Below are positions 16,906 to 25,463 of a stretch of 64,000 nt of DNA, in pieces. Within the stretch, counting starts at the first letter, position 1. Each line of letters opens with the position of its first letter. This DNA is from Noviherbaspirillum_A sp047237965 (GTDB taxonomy: Bacteria > Pseudomonadota > Gammaproteobacteria > Burkholderiales > Burkholderiaceae_D). The notes under the pieces are model-generated. The model was given only the letters and a program-made list of their open reading frames with translations. It did no database searches and had not been told where the DNA came from. Made by a program: the position numbers and the translations under genes. The DNA is taken from assembly GCF_047237965.1 (NCBI RefSeq), contig NZ_JBDFLX010000001.1:1736001-1800000 (forward strand), given 5' to 3'.

Positions 16906-18258
16906 ATGCCCGCAGACCTGACTACCGAACACCTCTGGATGCCTTTCACCGCCAACCGGCAGTTCAAGAACAAGCCGCGGATGCTGGTGTCGGCGTCCGG
17001 CATGCACTACACCAGCGACGACGGCCGCCAGATCCTCGACGGCACCGCCGGCCTCTGGTGCGTCAATGCCGGCCATGGCCATCCGAAGATCACCGAAGCG
17101 ATCCGGCGCCAGGCCGGCGAAATGGATTTCGCACCGATGTTCCAGATGGGCCATCCGGGCGCCTTCGAATCGGCCAGCGCGCTGGCCGCGATCGCGCCGG
17201 AAGGCCTGAACCGGGTATTTTTCTGCAACGACGGCTCGGAAGCGGTGGACACCGCGCTGAAGATCGCCGTGGCCTGGCAGCGCATGCGCGGCGACTCGCT
17301 GCGCACCCGCCTGATCGGCCGTGAACGCGCCTACCACGGCGTGGGCTTTGGCGGCATTGCGGTCGGCGGCATCGCCGGCAACCGCAAGCATTTCGGCCCG
17401 ACCTTGGCCGGCGTCGACCATCTGCGCCATCCGCTGGACATCGGCCGCAACGCCTTCAGCCGCGGCCTGCCCGACCATGGCGCCGAGATCGCCGACGAAT
17501 TCGAGCAGCGCCTGCTGGCGCTGCACGACCCGTCCACGGTGGCCGCGCTGATCGTGGAACCGGTGCAGGGCTCTACCGGCGTCATTTTGCCGCCCAAGGG
17601 CTACCTGCAGAAGCTGCGCGCGATCTGCGACAAGCACGGCATCCTGCTGATCTTCGATGAAGTCATCACCGGCTTCGGCCGCCTGGGCGCGCCGTTCGCG
17701 GCCGACTATTTCGGCGTGGTGCCGGACATGATCACCTGCGCCAAGGGCCTGACCAATGCGGCCGTGCCGATGGGCGCGGTGATCGTGCGCCAGGACATCT
17801 ACGACGACTTCATGCGCGCCGCGCCGGAAGACAGCATCGAGTTCTATCACGGCTATACCTACAGCGGCCATCCGCTGGCGTCGGCGGCCATGCTGGCCAC
17901 CATGGATGTCTACCGCGACGAGCAGATCTTCGAGCGCGCCGCCGCGATGGCGCCCTGCTTCGAGGAAGCGGCGCACAGCCTGCGCGGCCTGCCCTGGGTC
18001 AAGGATATCCGCAACCTCGGCCTGATCTGCGGCATCGAACTGGAATCGGTGCCCGGCAAGCCCACCGCGCGCGCCTTCGACGTGTTCCTGAAATGCTTCT
18101 GGGACAAGGGCGTGCTGATCCGCACCACCGGCGACATCATTGCGCTGTCGCCGCCGCTGATCATCGACCGTGCCCAGATCGACCAGCTGTTCGGCGCGAT
18201 CGCCGACGTGCTCAAGGCGCAGAGCGCAACACCGCAGCAGATGGCAACGCCGGCCTGA
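16906..18258 (+). CDS. Class III omega-aminotransferase, probably beta-alanine:pyruvate type
   Basis: 450 residues, PLP-dependent. Motifs: GTAGLWCVNAGHG at the N-terminus, NDGSEAVDTALK (phosphate site), IFDEVITGFGR, and the PLP lysine in CAKGLTN (K280). The N-terminal MPFTANRQFK pattern and full length match omega-amino acid:pyruvate aminotransferases that use beta-alanine or similar amines. Substrate is inferred from this resemblance, not shown. GGAAG lies about 6 bases before the ATG. A terminator follows. The gene is monocistronic as far as can be seen. Confidence 0.88.
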   Translation: MPADLTTEHLWMPFTANRQFKNKPRMLVSASGMHYTSDDGRQILDGTAGLWCVNAGHGHPKITEAIRRQAGEMDFAPMFQMGHPGAFESASALAAIAPEGLNRVFFCNDGSEAVDTALKIAVAWQRMRGDSLRTRLIGRERAYHGVGFGGIAVGGIAGNRKHFGPTLAGVDHLRHPLDIGRNAFSRGLPDHGAEIADEFEQRLLALHDPSTVAALIVEPVQGSTGVILPPKGYLQKLRAICDKHGILLIFDEVITGFGRLGAPFAADYFGVVPDMITCAKGLTNAAVPMGAVIVRQDIYDDFMRAAPEDSIEFYHGYTYSGHPLASAAMLATMDVYRDEQIFERAAAMAPCFEEAAHSLRGLPWVKDIRNLGLICGIELESVPGKPTARAFDVFLKCFWDKGVLIRTTGDIIALSPPLIIDRAQIDQLFGAIADVLKAQSATPQQMATPA

Positions 18259-18290
18259 ACGACGCAGGGCGGGCATTGCGCCACGCATTG

Positions 18291-18326
18291 AACGGGCCGG
18301 CATGCGCTACCATGTCGGCCCGTTTT
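18291..18326 (+). terminator. Rho-independent terminator of the aminotransferase gene
   Basis: AACGGGCCG at 18291-18299 pairs with CGGCCCGTT at 18316-18324, followed by T residues. The 9-bp stem starts 32 bp after the stop codon. Confidence 0.8.
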
Positions 18327-18351
18327 ACTGATGAACGAGCACCGACAAGCC

Positions 18352-18768
18352 ATGGATGATTTCGACGACGCGCCGCCGCCCATTACCCGGCCCTGGATCC
18401 ACCTGGAGACCAGCGGCGATGTGGAAGGCTGGATAGAAAACTACAACCGCGACCTGCAGCGCACCCTGGGCCGGCCGGACAGCATGTCCTTCGGACCCGG
18501 CCAGGGTCAGGGCATCTGCTTCAACCTGGAAGCGGGCGGCGAAATCTATCTGCACACCACCAACGATGGCGACGTGCTGCTGGACGTGACGCCGGAAGCG
18601 GAATGGGCCACGCCGGTGATCAGCGCAGCCACCGGCACCGCGCCGCCCGGCGGTCAGATCTGGCCGCTGCCCGCCTATCTGCTCACGCAGCTGATCCTGG
18701 GGCTGTCGATGCTGATCGCCTCGACCACCATCGTGCCCCGGCACGATTTCCGTACCCGCCGCTATTGA
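18352..18768 (+). CDS. Hypothetical protein with one C-terminal membrane helix
   Basis: 138 residues from the ATG at 18352; an in-frame ATG at 18331 touches the tail of the preceding terminator and is less likely. The N-terminal 90 residues are acidic and soluble with a beta pattern (GICFNLEAGGEIYLHTTNDG). A hydrophobic segment about residues 104-125 could anchor it. No family known to me. It is convergent with the ChaN-like gene. Confidence 0.65.
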   Translation: MDDFDDAPPPITRPWIHLETSGDVEGWIENYNRDLQRTLGRPDSMSFGPGQGQGICFNLEAGGEIYLHTTNDGDVLLDVTPEAEWATPVISAATGTAPPGGQIWPLPAYLLTQLILGLSMLIASTTIVPRHDFRTRRY

Positions 18769-18798
18769 TGGCTGTGCGGTATGCGGCTGCGCGGCTGA

Positions 18799-19743
18799 TC
18801 AGCGCGCTGCCGGTCCCGGCTTTTGCGCCGCCAGTTCGGCGCACGGGTCGTCGGCGCGCCTGACTGCCGGACCGGGAATCACGTAGTCATACGGCTGTGG
18901 CGCATCCGGCGCCAGCTCGCCTTCGGCCAGCGCCACCGACAGCACCCTTTTCTGCGGCGCGCGCTGCTTGAGGTAAACCGGCACAGCGAGGTCCTGCCTG
19001 ACATGCCCGCGGCCCAGGATGGCGACGGCGCTGCCCGGCGCCGACAGCAGGCGGTCGGCCATGATGGCGTCCCGCACGCGCTGGGCATTGGCCATGGCGC
19101 CCACGGCCGCCTCGGGCAGCATGCCGCAATGCGCTGCCTCCACCTCCTGGCGCAGGCTGGCCTGCTGCGCCGCGCTCCAGCCGGTGTCGAGCCCAAGCTG
19201 GGCCGAGGCGCCGCTGCCAAGCGCGGAAACACCGTTGCGGCCAACTTCGCGCAGCGCGTCCCGCGAGATATTGGCCGCCAGTACCGGCAGGCCGCGCTCC
19301 AGCGCCGTGGTCAGCAGGCCTTCGTAACCGTTCCACTCCCAACCCGGCTTCATCAGCGCCTTCAGCGCTTTCAGCTTTTCCGGCTGCGTATCCTTGGAGC
19401 GCAGGATCGCATCCAGGCTGGACTGCTGCTCAAGGTCGAACTGCTCCATCACCAGCGCAGGCTTTCTGTCGGCCAGCGATTCCAGCAGGCGCCGCTGCGT
19501 CGCATGGTGGGCCGGGTTGTCGTGGGTTTCGCCGAGCAGCACGATGTCGGCCTCGCGCGCCTGGCGCACCAGCTCGCTGAATGCGACGTGGCGCCGGTCG
19601 CCGACCTTCCACGGCTGTTCGGCGTCGCCGCTGCCTGCGGTCTGGATCGCGCCGCAACCGGCCTGGACCACCAGGCAAGCCGCAAGCAGCCCGGCATGCA
19701 GCAGGCGCCGCGTGAAAAGACCCTGAGGCATGGCGATGGGCAT
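18799..19743 (-). CDS. ChaN-like haem-binding lipoprotein
   Basis: 314 residues from the ATG at 19743. The signal sequence ends in LVVQAGC, a lipobox with the Cys that would be lipidated. The body has the ChaN/Cofac_haem_bdg signature VLLGETHDNPAHH, then VMEQFD, and later AILGRGHVRQD. In Campylobacter ChaN binds haem; in general these proteins are linked to iron uptake, although the role here is unproven. No strong ribosome binding site distinguishes the two close ATG codons. It is divergent from the cytochrome gene. Confidence 0.85.
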   Translation of the reverse strand: MPIAMPQGLFTRRLLHAGLLAACLVVQAGCGAIQTAGSGDAEQPWKVGDRRHVAFSELVRQAREADIVLLGETHDNPAHHATQRRLLESLADRKPALVMEQFDLEQQSSLDAILRSKDTQPEKLKALKALMKPGWEWNGYEGLLTTALERGLPVLAANISRDALREVGRNGVSALGSGASAQLGLDTGWSAAQQASLRQEVEAAHCGMLPEAAVGAMANAQRVRDAIMADRLLSAPGSAVAILGRGHVRQDLAVPVYLKQRAPQKRVLSVALAEGELAPDAPQPYDYVIPGPAVRRADDPCAELAAQKPGPAAR

Positions 19744-19920
19744 GGTGGCGAGGGGAGCGATGGCAAGCCGCAAACATAGCACGAGCCGGCCGGCATCGAT
19801 CACTGATGGGGCGAATAACGTTTGGTAGTTGCGCTAATCGAACCATTCCTCACATACAATGGCGTGCGACAGACCGCCCTTCGTCTGGTTCAAACGATCC
19901 CATTCAGAGCCTGCACACCA

Positions 19921-20307
19921 TTGAAATCGCTGAAACCGCTGAACTCACTGATTCTTCCCCTGCTAGCGCTGACGCTCCAGGCGCCCCCTGCCCTCGCCGC
20001 AGGCGACCCCGAGAAAGGACGCGCGCTGTTTTCACGGTGCGCTTCCTGCCACCAGGTGGGTCCGTCCGCCCACAACGGCTTCGGACCGCAACTCAACGGC
20101 ATCCTCGGCCGGCGCGCCGGCAGCCTCGACAACTATGCCTATTCGCCGGCGATGAAAAACGCCACCCTGGTCTGGTCGGAAAAGAACCTGAAGAGCTTCC
20201 TGAAGTCGCCGGGCGACACCGTGCCGGGCAACAGGATGCGCTTCTGGGGAATGGGCAGCGACAGCCAGATCGCCGACCTGCTGGCCTATCTGCGGCAGTA
20301 TCCGTAA
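19921..20307 (+). CDS. Class I cytochrome c (periplasmic, small)
   Basis: 128 residues from a TTG start at 19921, which puts a normal 27-residue signal peptide (LKSLKPLN... PPALAA) at the N-terminus. There is no ATG before the haem motif; a further TTG at 19822 would give an unusually long leader. Haem c attachment is CASCH at about residue 41. The sequence downstream (GPQLNGILGRRAGS, YSPAMKN, NRMRFWGM) matches mitochondrial-type/c2-like soluble cytochromes with a Met axial ligand. It should carry electrons in the periplasm. It ends 10 bp from the convergent sensor gene. Confidence 0.85.
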   Translation: MKSLKPLNSLILPLLALTLQAPPALAAGDPEKGRALFSRCASCHQVGPSAHNGFGPQLNGILGRRAGSLDNYAYSPAMKNATLVWSEKNLKSFLKSPGDTVPGNRMRFWGMGSDSQIADLLAYLRQYP

Positions 20308-20317
20308 AACCAGGCTC

Positions 20318-22519
20318 CTATGCCGCCTGTCGTCCCGCGTCCCGGGCGCAGCGCAGCGCGGCGCCCGCCTGGCGCAGCAGGGCGTCGGCGCCGGTGGCGT
20401 CGCCCTGACGCAGCGCGATGCCGACCGTCGTTGCGACTTCATGCGGCGTGCCTTCCAGCAGGAAGGGCTGACGCAGCGCTTCCATCACCTTGTCGGCCAC
20501 GATGCGGCCTTCATCGGCCTGCGCCAGTCCTTCCATCAGCACCACGAACGCATCGCTGCCCAGGCGCGCCACCATGTCGGTGGAACGGCAGTTGCGCGAA
20601 AGCCGAGCGGCCAGTTCCTTGAGGAGGGTGTCGCTGCGCTCGTGGCCGAGACTGTCGCTGAGCTCGTCGAAGCGGTCGATCTCGATGCGCAGCAGCGCCA
20701 CCGCGCGGCCGTTGCGGTCGCTGCGCTGCAGGGCTTCACCCAGGCGCTCGGTCAGGTAGCCGCGGTTCGGCAGCCCGGTGAGCGCGTCGAAGCGCGCCAG
20801 CCGCGCCAGCTTCTGCTCCGCCTCCTTGAAGGCGGTCACATCGTTGGTCAGCGAATAAAAGCCGGTCACGCGGCCGGCGCCATCGCGCTCGGGCACGTAG
20901 CTGGCATGCAGCACGCGCCGCTCGCCGCCCTGTTCCACGCTGTATTCGAATTCCACCCGCTCGCCGGCCAGCGCGACGCCTGCATGCGCTTCCAGCATCG
21001 CGTAGATGGCCGCGCCATAGGCTTCTTCCATGGTCCGCCCCAGTATCTGGCCGACGTCCACGCCGGTCGCCGCATCGCCGCGGCTATTGGCGTAGGCAAA
21101 GCGCAGGTCGGTGTCGATGAAGGCAATCTGGGTCGGCGTATTGTCGGCAATGGTACGGATGCGCCGCTCGCCCGCCTTCTGCGCCGTGATGTCGCGGCCC
21201 AGCATGATCACGCCCTGCACCGCCGCATCGTGCGCGCGGTCGGGCATGCAGACCATGCGCAGGTCGATTGCCCGGCCGGCCAGGACCGCGACGCATTCGA
21301 ACTCGACCCGCTCGCCGGCCAGCGCCTGGTCCAGCATGGGTCGCCACTGTTCATACAGCGCAGTGCCAATGATGTCGGACAGGGGCAGGCGCCGCGCCTG
21401 GTGCGGCGACATGGAAAACCAGGCACGCCCGGCGCCGTTGCAGAAGTCCACGCAATGCGCGGCGTCCAGGCGCATGGCCATCAGCGGCAGATTGTCGGCG
21501 AGGTCGGACAGGCGCCGCTCGCTGGCGCGCAGCCTCTGCTCCAGATACAGGCTGCGCCGCGACTGACGCAGGTAACCCGCGCCGCCGATTGCCGCCAGCA
21601 GGACCAGTCCCAGCACCGCCGCGCCCTGCAGCAGCGCATCCTCCTTCCAGGGCGCAAACCACGCCGCGCGCGGCACGCCGGCCAGCGCCAGCAAGGGATA
21701 GCGTTCGGAGCGCCGATACGCATATTCGCGGTCGACGCCATCGAGCAGGGACGACGCCCGCGCCGCGCCTTCGGCGGGCCTGGCCTGATAGGCCCGGAAC
21801 AGCGTGGAGTCGGCCTGGCTTGCGCCCAGGGCCGCTTCCATCATCGGATGCCGGGCCAGCGTAACGCCGTCATCGCGCAGCAGGACGATCTCCCCGCCGG
21901 CATCGAGTTGCTGCTGGAACGACTGCAGATAGGATACCGGCACGGTGGCCAGCGCCACGCCTGCAAAGCTGCCATCCGGCCGGGAGATGCGGCGCGTCAG
22001 CGGCAGCACCCATTCCCCGCTGACCCGGCTCTTCAATGGCCGGCCGATGTGGATTTCGTCGCCGGGATGGTCCCGGTGATGGATGAAATAGGCGCGGTCG
22101 CTGTTGTTGGCGTCTCTGGGCAGGTTGCGCAGGGAATTGGCGACCCAGGCGCCATCCTCGCTGAAGACGAACAGTCCGCCCACCTGGGGCAGCGCAGCCG
22201 CGCGGTCGGCCAGGAATTCCGCCAGGTCGCCAAAGAAATCGGCGCGGTCCAGGGCGGACTCGGCTTCGCGTACCACCGCCAGCAACGCCAGATCGACGGT
22301 CATCAGGGCATCGTCTGCCTGGCGCGTCGCCGCCTGCGCCAGCACCGCCGCATGTTGGCGCGCTTCGGCCGACCGTCGCTCATGGGAAGCCCAACCGCGC
22401 CAGCCGATCAAGCCGAGCAGGAGAAGGCTGCACAGGACGAGCACCACCACGATGCCGTACGCACGACCGGCGCCAGGGCGTCGCGCTGGAAAAACTGGCT
22501 GGACGGGTCCGACCGACAT
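20318..22519 (-). CDS. Membrane sensor with CACHE, PAS and degenerate GGDEF domain
   Basis: 733 residues. Transmembrane helix about 20-42, periplasmic dCACHE-like domain about 45-285, second helix about 290-312, two PAS-like regions (about 325-445 and 450-570) and a GGDEF-family domain about 575-730. The signature is GSDAF (654-658, at 20546-20560), not GGDEF, so diguanylate cyclase activity is unlikely. The inhibitory-site motif RSTD (645-648) is kept five residues before it, so the domain might bind cyclic di-GMP as a receptor; this is inference. There is no EAL domain. The 3' end is convergent with the cytochrome gene. Confidence 0.88.
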   Translation of the reverse strand: MSVGPVQPVFPARRPGAGRAYGIVVVLVLCSLLLLGLIGWRGWASHERRSAEARQHAAVLAQAATRQADDALMTVDLALLAVVREAESALDRADFFGDLAEFLADRAAALPQVGGLFVFSEDGAWVANSLRNLPRDANNSDRAYFIHHRDHPGDEIHIGRPLKSRVSGEWVLPLTRRISRPDGSFAGVALATVPVSYLQSFQQQLDAGGEIVLLRDDGVTLARHPMMEAALGASQADSTLFRAYQARPAEGAARASSLLDGVDREYAYRRSERYPLLALAGVPRAAWFAPWKEDALLQGAAVLGLVLLAAIGGAGYLRQSRRSLYLEQRLRASERRLSDLADNLPLMAMRLDAAHCVDFCNGAGRAWFSMSPHQARRLPLSDIIGTALYEQWRPMLDQALAGERVEFECVAVLAGRAIDLRMVCMPDRAHDAAVQGVIMLGRDITAQKAGERRIRTIADNTPTQIAFIDTDLRFAYANSRGDAATGVDVGQILGRTMEEAYGAAIYAMLEAHAGVALAGERVEFEYSVEQGGERRVLHASYVPERDGAGRVTGFYSLTNDVTAFKEAEQKLARLARFDALTGLPNRGYLTERLGEALQRSDRNGRAVALLRIEIDRFDELSDSLGHERSDTLLKELAARLSRNCRSTDMVARLGSDAFVVLMEGLAQADEGRIVADKVMEALRQPFLLEGTPHEVATTVGIALRQGDATGADALLRQAGAALRCARDAGRQAA

Positions 22520-22536
22520 AATGCCTAACGGAAATT

Positions 22537-22569
22537 AAAACCGCATTGTCTCAGCATTTCGGTTTTTTT
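22537..22569 (-). terminator. Possible terminator of the chemoreceptor gene
   Basis: AAAACCG and CGGTTTT form a 7-bp stem around a 16-base loop. T-rich tracts lie on both sides (TTTTTTT on plus, TTTTAATTT on minus). Position is 30 bp after the chemoreceptor stop codon. Confidence 0.4.
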
Positions 22570-22597
22570 GCTTCCATATGGAAATATTTTGGCTGTC

Positions 22598-24562
22598 TCA
22601 GTCGACCTTGAAGGTATCGACCATGCCTACCAGCGTGGCTGCCTGCTCCTGCAGCGACGCCGCCGCGGCAGCCGCCTGCTCCACCATCGCCGCGTTCTGC
22701 TGGGTGACGTCGTCCATCTGGCTGACCATGCTGTCGACCTGCGCAATGCCCTCGCTCTGCTGGCGGCTTGCCTGGCTGATTGCGGCCATCAGCGCACTCA
22801 GTTCCTGGACCCCGCTGACCACCTCGTCCATTGTTGCGCCTGCGCGACGGACCTGGACGCCGCCGGCTTCCACCTTGCCGGCCGACGCATCGATCAATCC
22901 CTTGATTTCCTGCGCCGCCGCGGCGCTGCGCTGCGCCAGCACCCGCACCTCGGACGCCACCACGGCAAAGCCGCGGCCCTGCTCGCCGGCCCGCGCTGCC
23001 TCCACGGCCGCGTTCAGCGCCAGGATATTGGTCTGGAAAGCGATGCCGTCGATGACGCTGATGATATCGGCCATGCGACGGGATGCCTGGCTGATCTGTT
23101 CCATCGTCTGCACCACGTCGCCCACGGCTGCGCCGCCGCGGGCGGCGACTTCGGCCGCGCTGGCGGCCAGGCGCTGCGCCTGGTCGGCGTCATGGCTGTT
23201 CTGCTGCACGGTGGCCGTGAGCTGGTTCATCGCCGCCGCGGTGTCGCGCAGCGACCCGGCCTGGCGCTCGGTCCGCTCGGACAGGTCCAGATTGCCGGTG
23301 GCGATCTCACCGGAGGCGGCGGCGATTTGGCCGGCGCCGGTCCTGACCTGGCGCACCACATCGGTCAGCCCCTGGCCGGTGCCGTTCATCGCCAGCATCA
23401 GCTGCCCGATCTCATCGCTGCGATGGGTTTGCAGGGTGGCGGTGAGGTCGCCGGTCGCCAGGCGCTGCGCCGCGGCGGTGGCCCGTGTTAGCGGCAGCGT
23501 GACGGCGCGCCGGATGAAGAAGTACAGCAGGCCGACCAGCGCCAGCACCGCGGCGATGCCGAACAAGGCATAGCGATTGCGCAGCGCCTTGACCTCGCGC
23601 GTCATGTCATCGACATAAGCGCTGCCGATCACCACCCAGTTCCAGTTCTTTTCGTGGGCGTACGCAGCAAACTTTTCCCTTGCTGCCGCATCGTCCTTGT
23701 CCTGCCACAGGTAGCGAATTTCGCCCTCTTTGCGCTCGAGGATTTCCCGGAACAGTTCACGCCCGTCGGCCGATCTGGACGCCAGCACGTTCTGGCCTTC
23801 CAGCGACGGATGCACCAGCATGCGTCCGAAGTCCTTGCCCGGCCTGGCGTCGAGCACATAGAAGTAACCGGTATCGCCCACCTTGACCGAGCGGATGCGC
23901 TCCTTCAGCGCGGCGATCTCGGCGTCGATGTCCACGCCCACGTACAGCACGCCGACTACCTGGCCGGCGGCATTGCGCACCGGATCGTACTGCGTCATGT
24001 ATTGCTTGCCGAACAGGGTCGCCAGTCCGGCGTAGCGCTGTCCGGCCATCAGCGGCGCATAGCCCGGATGCCCACGGTCGAGGATGGTGCCCACGGCGCG
24101 CTCGCCGTTTTCCTTCTTGACGGAAGTCGACACGCGGACGAAGTCGTCGCCCTGCTTGGCAAATACCGTGGCGGAAACGCCGCTCTGCGCGGTAAAGCGG
24201 TCGACCACGGTGAAATCGAGATTGATGTCGCTGTCGCCGTTCTTCAGCATCGCCACCCTGCGGCCGCCAATCTCCACCGCGCGGCTGTCGTCCAAGGCGA
24301 ACTGCCCGGGGAATCCTGTCTCCAGCATCCGTGCAAAGCGCTTGGTGGCGCTGGCGGAGGCGTGGGCGAACATGGCGATCATGTCCACCACGGAGCGGCT
24401 TTTCTCGCTTGCGACCTCCACTGCCCGGCGCTCGACATCCTGTGCGCTGGAATAAGCGAGCGCCCAGGCATAGAGCGTGAAGATCACGGTGGCCAGCAGG
24501 AATATGACAACGGAAATACGGGCGCCGACCGATTGCTGCAGGCGGTTAAAAAAAGAAGGCAT
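22598..24562 (-). CDS. Methyl-accepting chemotaxis protein with CACHE sensor
   Basis: 654 residues. Transmembrane helix about 14-36, a large periplasmic CACHE sensor about 45-325 (includes VGVLYVGVDID and VGDTGYFYVLD patterns of sCache/Cache_3-Cache_2 type), second helix about 333-352, HAMP about 354-405, and a cytoplasmic signalling domain. The highly conserved hairpin tip GIAFQTNILALNAAVEAA lies near residue 506. No CheR-docking pentapeptide is at the C-terminus. Ligand unknown, though related CACHE sensors often bind organic acids. No che genes are in the window, so it is an orphan receptor. Confidence 0.93.
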   Translation of the reverse strand: MPSFFNRLQQSVGARISVVIFLLATVIFTLYAWALAYSSAQDVERRAVEVASEKSRSVVDMIAMFAHASASATKRFARMLETGFPGQFALDDSRAVEIGGRRVAMLKNGDSDINLDFTVVDRFTAQSGVSATVFAKQGDDFVRVSTSVKKENGERAVGTILDRGHPGYAPLMAGQRYAGLATLFGKQYMTQYDPVRNAAGQVVGVLYVGVDIDAEIAALKERIRSVKVGDTGYFYVLDARPGKDFGRMLVHPSLEGQNVLASRSADGRELFREILERKEGEIRYLWQDKDDAAAREKFAAYAHEKNWNWVVIGSAYVDDMTREVKALRNRYALFGIAAVLALVGLLYFFIRRAVTLPLTRATAAAQRLATGDLTATLQTHRSDEIGQLMLAMNGTGQGLTDVVRQVRTGAGQIAAASGEIATGNLDLSERTERQAGSLRDTAAAMNQLTATVQQNSHDADQAQRLAASAAEVAARGGAAVGDVVQTMEQISQASRRMADIISVIDGIAFQTNILALNAAVEAARAGEQGRGFAVVASEVRVLAQRSAAAAQEIKGLIDASAGKVEAGGVQVRRAGATMDEVVSGVQELSALMAAISQASRQQSEGIAQVDSMVSQMDDVTQQNAAMVEQAAAAAASLQEQAATLVGMVDTFKVD

Positions 24563-24719
24563 GGATCAGTTTTGAAAGGAAGTTACACAGTTGACTGGCT
24601 TACGCCCTATAACGTCCTACTTCGAGAAAACTGAATAGTCGTTCCGCCGTCATGAAGCCCGGTGCCGCCCTCCGTGCAATTCATGGCAAACTTCGCCGTT
24701 CATTCCAACCGTACTCATC

Positions 24720-25058
24720 ATGAAAAAATATTGGATTGCCCTCGCTTTCGTTTTCCCGGCCTTTGGCGCGCACAGCCAGGGCGCAGACCGCCAGACTGCG
24801 CAGGACGAGGCCTATGGCACCTACTTTCGCTGCATGAATGTGTATGCAAGCCGTTACATCAAGTCGGATGCGCTGGTGGCCGACATCGCCGATGCCGCCA
24901 TGTCGGCATGCCAGGACAGATACCAGGACCTGCTGAACGCCACCGCCAGCCTGCTCGGCGGCATGACCGCGGCCCAGACAACCCTGAAGGATGTGCGGGA
25001 AACCGCACGCAGCTTTGCCGTCAGAACCGTGCTGGAAGCGCGCTTTCCCTTGCGCTGA
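24720..25058 (+). CDS. Small secreted hypothetical protein
   Basis: 112 residues with a clear signal peptide (MKKYWIALAFVFPAFGAHSQ, about 20 residues). The mature part is helical and has two Cys (in YFRCMNVY and SACQDRY) that could form a disulfide. No known family recognised. It is divergent from the chemoreceptor gene. Confidence 0.7.
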   Translation: MKKYWIALAFVFPAFGAHSQGADRQTAQDEAYGTYFRCMNVYASRYIKSDALVADIADAAMSACQDRYQDLLNATASLLGGMTAAQTTLKDVRETARSFAVRTVLEARFPLR

Positions 25059-25066
25059 ATCCTGTC

Positions 25067-25101
25067 TTACCCACATTTCTAGTGGACAATACTGTGGATA
25101 A
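25067..25101. promoter_or_regulatory. Pair of DnaA-box-like 9-mers
   Basis: TTACCCACA at 25067-25075 (one mismatch to TTATCCACA) and TGTGGATAA at 25093-25101 (a perfect box on the other strand). They lie in a 177-bp intergenic gap. No dnaA, dnaN, gyrB or parAB genes are near, so this is not evidence for the replication origin. It may be chance. Confidence 0.3.
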
Positions 25102-25174
25102 CTCGGAAAATCCTGCGCTAATCCTTTGATTTGTTGGATTAAATTTCGACTGACTCAATTCCCAGCAGTAGCTC

Positions 25175-25202
25175 CCGACAGAGAGTTACACGAGGCTATA
25201 AT
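25175..25202 (+). promoter_or_regulatory. Promoter of the small gene at 25236
   Basis: CCGACA at 25175-25180, 16-bp spacer, perfect TATAAT at 25197-25202. The predicted start of transcription is about 25 bp before the GTG start codon. Confidence 0.55.
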
Positions 25203-25235
25203 CCAGCCTCATTCCAAGACACCAAGCATCCGATC

Positions 25236-25463
25236 GTGATAAAGGGCGAGAAAACCTTTGCCAACCAGGGCTACCTGCTGCGCTGCATTGCCGTACCGCT
25301 GCCGGACGGCAGCTTCCATGCCAGCGTGCAGATAACGCGTTATGCCGACCGTGCCGACATGGGCACTACCGAGTTCACGCCCGAAGTGCCGTTCGCGAGC
25401 CGGGCCGCGGCCATCGAACATGCCCGCGCCTGGTCGGTCGAATGGGTCAGAAATAATGGCTGA
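25236..25463 (+). CDS. Small hypothetical protein (75 aa), coupled to permease gene
   Basis: 75 residues with a GTG start; GATCGTG context is poor for Shine-Dalgarno pairing, but no other start fits. Soluble, beta-rich, with a helical end. Its last 8 bases overlap the start of the permease gene, so the two are translationally coupled. I do not recognise the family. Confidence 0.65.
   Translation: MIKGEKTFANQGYLLRCIAVPLPDGSFHASVQITRYADRADMGTTEFTPEVPFASRAAAIEHARAWSVEWVRNNG

Noticed and set aside
25067..25101. Chromosomal replication origin
   Set aside because: Only two DnaA-like boxes; no dnaA/dnaN/gyrB or partition genes nearby.
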